A program made the translations under genes and the position numbers. A stretch of 64,000 nucleotides of DNA, taken from NCBI GenBank assembly GCA_031374115.1, contig JANMNO010000149.1, forward strand, positions 1-64,000, given 5' to 3'. The notes under the pieces were generated by a model that was not told where the DNA came from, searched no databases, and was given only the letters and a program-made list of their open reading frames with translations. The stretch comes from JAKFWF01 sp031374115 (GTDB lineage: Bacteria; Pseudomonadota; Alphaproteobacteria; Rhizobiales; Hyphomicrobiaceae). Each line of letters begins with the position of its first letter. Position 1 is the stretch's first letter. Below, in pieces: positions 59,520 to 64,000 of the stretch.

Positions 59520-59543
59520 AGGGCCACTCGAAAGGGTGGCCCT
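59520..59543 (+). terminator. Terminator hairpin after the micropeptide gene
   Basis: Stem AGGGCCAC (59520-59527) / GTGGCCCT (59536-59543) with an 8-base loop, followed by TTTCC. It lies 67 bases after the micropeptide stop and 131 bases before pncB. Confidence 0.7.
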
Positions 59544-59674
59544 TTCCGCTAACCGCTCTGTCCATTCTCCTTGATGTGCTAAGGAAATCCCGCTTTAGGT
59601 TGCGCAAGCCGTCGTGGAGGGCTTACGTTTTCGAACTCTGGGCCTAGCGGTCCTTGCCGCCAGGAGACCCACAC

Positions 59675-60967
59675 GTGACCGACCTTGCAGCGCGCGTCTA
59701 CAATCACACCTGGAAGATCGATCCGATCGTGCGGTCGGTGATCGATACGGATTTCTATAAGCTGCTGATGGCGCAGACGATTTTTCGCCGGCTGTCGCAC
59801 ACGCAAGTGACCTTCGGGATCATCAATCGCTCGACGGCCGTGCCGGTCGCCAAGCTCATCGACATCGGCGAACTTCGCGAGCAGCTCGATCACATCCGCT
59901 CGCTGAGCCTCACGCGCGGCGAAAGCACGTGGCTGCGTGGCAATACGTTCTATGGCAAACGGCAAATGTTCTCGCCTGACTTTATGACGTGGCTCGAAGG
60001 CTTCCGCTTCCCCGCGTACAATCTTGAGCGGCGCGGCGACCAGTACGAGCTGATCTTCGACGGTCCCTGGATCGAGACCACGATGTGGGAGATCCCAGCC
60101 CTCGCCGTCATCATGGAATTGCGCTCGCGAGCGGTTTTGCGCAGCCTCGGTAAGTTCGAGTTGCAGGTGCTTTACGCACGCGCGATGACACGCGTGTGGG
60201 AAAAGATCGAAAGACTGCGCAAGCTAGACGCGCTGCGGATTGCCGACTTCGGCACGCGGCGCCGGCACGGTTTTCTGTGGCAAGACTGGTGCGTCCAAGC
60301 CATGATCGAAGGCATGGGACCGGCATTTCTCGGCACGTCCAATTGTCTGATTGCGATGCGGCGCGAAGTCGAGGCGATCGGCACCAACGCGCACGAGCTA
60401 CCGATGGTTTATTCGGCTCTCGCCGGCGATGACGCCGCATTGGCCGCCGCGCCGTACCGGGTTCTGGCCGACTGGCAGGAGGACTACGAAGGCAACCTGC
60501 GGATCATTCTGCCCGACACCTACGGCACCGAAGCCTTCCTTGCGGGCGCGCCCGATTGGCTCGCGCAATGGACCGGTATCCGCATCGATAGCGGCGACCC
60601 CATTGCCGGTGGCGAAGCTGCAATCCGATGGTGGCGTGCGCACGGGCAGGATCCGATCACCAAGCTTGCGATTTTCTCCGATGGCCTGGACGTCGAAGCA
60701 ATCGAGCAGATCCATCGCCATTTCGCCGGCCGCCTGCGGGTTGGGTTTGGTTGGGGCACGCTTCTGACGAATGATTTTCGCGGGCTGGTCCCGAATGGTG
60801 GGCTTGATCCGTTTTCGATCGTTTGCAAGGTCGTCGCAGCGAACGGTAAGCCCGCCGTAAAGCTATCGGACAACATCAACAAAGCTGTTGGACCGAAAGC
60901 CGCAATCGAACGATATAAGCGCGTTTTTAGCCATCAGTCCGCGAGCACCGATCCGCTCGTGGTGTGA
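59675..60967 (+). CDS. pncB: Nicotinate phosphoribosyltransferase
   Basis: A 430-residue enzyme. The GTG at 59675 follows AGGAG with 8 bases spacing. Motifs: DTDFYKLLMAQTIFRR, RIADFGTRRRHGFLWQ (with the His that is autophosphorylated in the family), GTSNCLIAMRREVEAIGTNA, GIRIDSGDPIAGGEAA and FGWGTLLTNDF. It converts nicotinate and PRPP to nicotinate mononucleotide in NAD salvage, with ATP hydrolysis. Confidence 0.96.
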   Translation: MTDLAARVYNHTWKIDPIVRSVIDTDFYKLLMAQTIFRRLSHTQVTFGIINRSTAVPVAKLIDIGELREQLDHIRSLSLTRGESTWLRGNTFYGKRQMFSPDFMTWLEGFRFPAYNLERRGDQYELIFDGPWIETTMWEIPALAVIMELRSRAVLRSLGKFELQVLYARAMTRVWEKIERLRKLDALRIADFGTRRRHGFLWQDWCVQAMIEGMGPAFLGTSNCLIAMRREVEAIGTNAHELPMVYSALAGDDAALAAAPYRVLADWQEDYEGNLRIILPDTYGTEAFLAGAPDWLAQWTGIRIDSGDPIAGGEAAIRWWRAHGQDPITKLAIFSDGLDVEAIEQIHRHFAGRLRVGFGWGTLLTNDFRGLVPNGGLDPFSIVCKVVAANGKPAVKLSDNINKAVGPKAAIERYKRVFSHQSASTDPLVV

Positions 60968-61071
60968 AAACTAAAGCGCCACACCTCGCGGCTAAACCCT
61001 TTGGCATTGCTTGACGCGTGATCGATTGCGCCGTTCTGGTATTCAAAACTTAGCGGAAACTAGAGCAAACT

Positions 61072-62349
61072 ATGCGCAATCACTTAAAGGCCGCTGTTGC
61101 CGTCCTGGTTTCACTGGGGTTTTGTTCGAGCGGATCGACGCAGCCGGTTCAGGTTTTACCATCCGGCCCCAAACCGGCAGCGCCAATCGCTGTTGCAAAA
61201 CAAACGATCACGCCTGTGTGCCGCAATACCGGTGAATTCGGACGTTGGCTCGAAGCGTTCAAGAAAGATGCTGCCTCGGCTGGGATCACAGCCAAGACCA
61301 TGCAATCCGCCGTCCCTTATCTCACGCTCGATCAGAACATCATCTGGACCGATCGCGGCCAACGTTTTTTTGCGCAGAGCTTTCTGGATTTCTCGGACAA
61401 GCTCGCATCGCGCGGCCGGATGCAGAACGGCATCTCACAGGTCGCAAAGCACAAGGCGATATTCGCACAGGCCGAGAAAGAGTACGGCGTGCCCGCTCCT
61501 ATCATCGCCGCGTTTTGGGCGTTGGAAAGCGACTTCGGATCGAGTATGGGCAACAAGCCGGTGCTGCGTTCACTCGCGAGCCTTGCCTATGACTGCCGCC
61601 GTGGCGAATTGTTTCGCGGGGAACTGCTGGCAGCCCTCAAAATCATCGATCGGGGCGACCTGCAGGCGTCCGACATGATCGGTTCATGGGCCGGCGAACT
61701 TGGCCAAACGCAGTTCCTCCCAAGCCACTACTTCAATCACGCCGTCGACTACGACCGTGACGGCCGCCGCAACCTGCTGCGCAGCCCCGCAGACGTGATC
61801 GGATCGACTGCCGCCTTTATCAAAAGCCTGGGCTGGCAGGCAGGCCAACCCTGGCTGCAGGAAGTAAAAGTGCCGGCGAGCCTCGCCTGGGACCAGGCGG
61901 ATCTGGCAATTCAGCATCCCCGCAGTCAATGGGCGAAGTGGGGCGTCACCACCGCCGACGGCACGCTTCTCCCAGCAGATCAAATGCCAGCTTCACTCGT
62001 GCTGTTGATGGGCCGCAACGGTCCGGCGTTCCTCGCCTATCCAAACTTTCAAATCTTTACCAAGTGGAACCAGTCGTTGACCTACGCGGTAACCGCGGCC
62101 TATCTTGCAACCCGGATCGAGGGTGCATCGCCAATGCGGCGCGGCAACGCGCCGGTTACAGTCTTGCAGGCCGATCAGATCATCGAGCTTCAGACGCTGC
62201 TGTCCAAGCGCGGGTTTCCGGCTGGTGAGCCGGACGGTAAGCTCGGCGCCGGGAGCCGCAGTGCAATCAAGAGCGCGCAGATCAAGTTCGGTCTACCCGC
62301 CGATAGTTACCCGACAACAGAGTTGATCGATCGGCTCCGGCGTCTTTGA
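61072..62349 (+). CDS. Lytic murein transglycosylase (MltB type)
   Basis: A 425-residue exported enzyme. The N-terminus is a signal with a possible lipobox (AVLVSLGFCSSGS, Cys at about 19). The catalytic domain (about 50-340) has FWALESDFGSSMGNKPVLRS with the catalytic Glu, SWAGELGQTQFLPSHYFNHA and DVIGSTAAFIKSLGW. The C-terminus (about 360-425) is a peptidoglycan-binding domain (LQTLLSKRGFPAGEPDGKLG). It cleaves glycan strands to 1,6-anhydromuropeptides. Its domain order matches the SLT_2 plus PG_binding family. Confidence 0.93.
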   Translation: MRNHLKAAVAVLVSLGFCSSGSTQPVQVLPSGPKPAAPIAVAKQTITPVCRNTGEFGRWLEAFKKDAASAGITAKTMQSAVPYLTLDQNIIWTDRGQRFFAQSFLDFSDKLASRGRMQNGISQVAKHKAIFAQAEKEYGVPAPIIAAFWALESDFGSSMGNKPVLRSLASLAYDCRRGELFRGELLAALKIIDRGDLQASDMIGSWAGELGQTQFLPSHYFNHAVDYDRDGRRNLLRSPADVIGSTAAFIKSLGWQAGQPWLQEVKVPASLAWDQADLAIQHPRSQWAKWGVTTADGTLLPADQMPASLVLLMGRNGPAFLAYPNFQIFTKWNQSLTYAVTAAYLATRIEGASPMRRGNAPVTVLQADQIIELQTLLSKRGFPAGEPDGKLGAGSRSAIKSAQIKFGLPADSYPTTELIDRLRRL

Positions 62350-62387
62350 CGTACGAAAATTAGAAACCTGATCGACTGTCGCGTTCC

Positions 62388-63929
62388 ATGCACACCGCCA
62401 TCCCGACCTTAGAGCAAGGCAGAGTAGCCTCAGCCGTCGCGTCATCCACGCGATGGCTGACCGCCGGTGGCATCCGACCGCTGTTGGTGTTCATCGCGGC
62501 TCACATTTTGGTGTGGACGGCCGCCATGAGCATATCCCGGCTGCCGGGCGTGCTGTGGGACGACATGCTCGAAACCTATTCATGGGGCCAGCACTGGCAG
62601 CTTGGATACTATAAGCACCCGCCATTTTACGCGTGGATTGCGGGCTCTTGGTTCCAGTTCATGCCGCGGACCGACTGGTCGTTCTATTTGCTCTCGGCCG
62701 TCAACGTCGGCATCGGCTTTGCCGGAGTCTGGGCCCTCGCAACTTGCTTTTTGAAGAAGGGCGGGCGGCTGCTCGCGGTTCTGCCGCTCGCCTTCATGCC
62801 GTCGTATAACTACCTCGCCTCGAATTTCGATGCGAACACGATTTTGCTGTCGCTTTGGCCATGGACGACCTACGCGTTCGTGAAGTCGCTGGAGACCCGC
62901 TCGTTACGCAGTAGCGTAGCACTCGGCGCCTTGGCCGCTGCCTGCATGCTGTCGAAGTATTACTCCATCCTGCTGCTGGGGACCTTTTTTCTGGCGGCGC
63001 TAACTCATCCGCAATTGCGGCGCTATTTCGCTTCCCCCGCACCCTACGTTGCGGTGGCCGTTGCTGCCCTCCTGCTTGCGCCGCACATCTGGTGGGCGTT
63101 CTCGAACGATTGGCCGCCGATCAAGTACGCACTTGGCAAAACGGGCTACGCTTGGGCGTCGAGTTTCGGCAAGGCTGCCGGCACCGTGTTCGCCGGTATC
63201 GCGATCAACCTCGTACCGGCCGGCATTTTGATCTCGGCCCTGCGCCGGGCAAATCCTGAGCTCGTTGCCGGTGCTTGGCGCAAACTCCTCTCTCCCGAGC
63301 GCCGGTGGATCGCGATCCTGGCTACCGGCCCGACGGTCGCGACGATCCTGTTGGGCATCGCCGGCTACGTGAAGATATCTTTCGGTTTCCTGATCCCGGC
63401 ATTCTTCATGTTGCCGATGATGATCATGCTGGCGATGGAACCGACCATTACCCGCAGCACGGTAGCAGGCGTTGCGCGCGCAGTGGTGATGGTCTTGTGC
63501 GCGGCCTTGCTGGCAGCACCCGGCGTCGCGGTCGGATCGTTTTATCTACGCATCAAGGGCACCGTCGACGTCAGTGCGATTGCGGCGCGCGATGCGGCAA
63601 GCATCTGGTCGGACACCTTCGATGTGCCTCTGCGGATCGTTGCGGGTTCGGAAAAGTACTCCATCGCCCTTCCGTTCTATGCGCCATCGAGCCCCGCTGA
63701 GTTCACGCACTTCGCGCTCGACCAAGCCCCGTGGATCACACCCGCCCGTATCGCAACCGAGGGCATACTTTCCATTTGCGACGCTGGCGACACCAGCTGC
63801 GCTGCCTTAGCCGATCGCACCGCCCACGCGGGCACCCGGCGGTTTCCGGTGACGATCAGCAAGACGTTTGCTGGCATCAAGGGACCCGAAGTACCCCTGG
63901 TCTACATCATGACACCGCCGGTGCCGTGA
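62388..63929 (+). CDS. GT39-type membrane glycosyltransferase (ArnT-like)
   Basis: A 513-residue protein with about 11 hydrophobic segments (LLVFIAAHILVWTAAMSISR, KYYSILLLGTFFLAALTHP, and others). The first periplasmic loop, GVLWDDMLETYSWGQHWQLG and YYKHPPFYAW, has the Asp pair of PMT-family transferases that use polyprenyl-phosphate sugars. The C-terminal about 130 residues are periplasmic. It may add a sugar to lipid A or another envelope molecule. It starts 38 bases after the MltB-type gene. Confidence 0.85.
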   Translation: MHTAIPTLEQGRVASAVASSTRWLTAGGIRPLLVFIAAHILVWTAAMSISRLPGVLWDDMLETYSWGQHWQLGYYKHPPFYAWIAGSWFQFMPRTDWSFYLLSAVNVGIGFAGVWALATCFLKKGGRLLAVLPLAFMPSYNYLASNFDANTILLSLWPWTTYAFVKSLETRSLRSSVALGALAAACMLSKYYSILLLGTFFLAALTHPQLRRYFASPAPYVAVAVAALLLAPHIWWAFSNDWPPIKYALGKTGYAWASSFGKAAGTVFAGIAINLVPAGILISALRRANPELVAGAWRKLLSPERRWIAILATGPTVATILLGIAGYVKISFGFLIPAFFMLPMMIMLAMEPTITRSTVAGVARAVVMVLCAALLAAPGVAVGSFYLRIKGTVDVSAIAARDAASIWSDTFDVPLRIVAGSEKYSIALPFYAPSSPAEFTHFALDQAPWITPARIATEGILSICDAGDTSCAALADRTAHAGTRRFPVTISKTFAGIKGPEVPLVYIMTPPVP

Positions 63930-63932
63930 CGT

Positions 63933-64000
63933 TCAAACCCGGCGCCGGGATTTGATCGCGGCGGCGAGCGTGCCCTCGTCCAGATAGTCCAGTTCGCCGC
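63933..64000 (-). CDS. 3' end of an unidentified minus-strand gene
   Basis: From the stop at 63933-63935 the minus-strand frame is open to the window edge (about 22 codons), reading GELDYLDEGTLAAAIKSRRR and V. It is convergent with the GT39 gene by 3 bases. Too short to name. Confidence 0.55.
   Translation of the reverse strand, partial: GELDYLDEGTLAAAIKSRRRV

Overview
The window looks like a chromosomal segment of an alphaproteobacterium of the Hyphomicrobiales (Rhizobiales), near the Bradyrhizobium/Rhodoplanes/Pseudolabrys group. The evidence is the roughly 60% G+C composition, the lysC-ptsP-prfA-prmC-DUF4167 gene order, a coxMNOP-like oxidase cluster, a DUF1127-like small protein, a GAF-containing PtsP, and a PucG/FdrA/DUF1116/DUF2877 purine-nitrogen cluster. 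Species cannot be fixed from sequence reading alone. No phage, plasmid, insertion sequence or CRISPR array was recognised. One decayed DNA methyltransferase gene is the only sign of lost accessory DNA.

Layout, left part. 1-1131 is a FadL/OmpP1-type outer-membrane protein cut by the window edge. 1419-2207 is a fumarylacetoacetate-hydrolase-family protein with a Tat-like leader. 2296-4649 holds two small proteins and a Crp/Fnr regulator. 4875-8633 is the phosphate transporter pstSCAB, with a candidate Pho box and an intercistronic stem-loop but no phoU. A methyltransferase pseudogene (about 8668-9100) follows. 9296-15633 is a DUF2189 membrane protein and an aa3-type oxidase operon (subunits II, I, two subunit III paralogues, subunit IV) ending with the heme-O synthase. 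A tRNA-Ser(GCU) gene lies at 15976-16066 on the minus strand.

Middle part. 16362-20509 encodes a GYF_2 protein, an ABC-F ATPase and a dual-specificity phosphatase. 20580-23226 (minus) is a tightly overlapped operon of a Gly/Ser-rich exported PepSY-like protein, an OmpR-type regulator and a histidine kinase, resembling FeuNPQ in layout. 23513-27771 carries a sigma-54-type response regulator, an L,D-transpeptidase and YqgE. 27834-31893 (minus) is an envelope operon: an OmpA/BON-repeat protein, a 32-residue membrane microprotein and a membrane-anchored protein with three helix-hairpin-helix-like repeats. Then come a GT10 glycosyltransferase, a MOSC protein, and the conserved block DUF4167, prmC, prfA, ptsP, lysC (minus) with ubiG divergent.

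Right part. 42350-47757 (minus) contains a Met-rich DUF305 protein, a MATE transporter, a flavin reductase-like protein, a D-carbamoylase-like amidohydrolase, and a PP2C/FHA pair. HIBCH, a leaderless DegP-like protease, a large nested palindrome, an aldehyde dehydrogenase and a nuclease/sunset-domain protein follow. 54288-59292 (+) is the most interesting block: a PucG-like aminotransferase, a 61-residue protein matching only the C-terminal tail of FdrA, DUF1116 (YlbE-like), an FdrA lacking that tail, and DUF2877 (YlbF-like), all overlapping or abutting. It reads as ureidoglycine to oxalurate to oxamate plus carbamoyl phosphate, with the FdrA chain split and its parts reordered. Next is a 27-codon ORF with a near-perfect Shine-Dalgarno sequence and its own terminator, then pncB, a MltB-type lytic transglycosylase, a GT39-type membrane glycosyltransferase, and the 3' end of an unidentified minus-strand gene.
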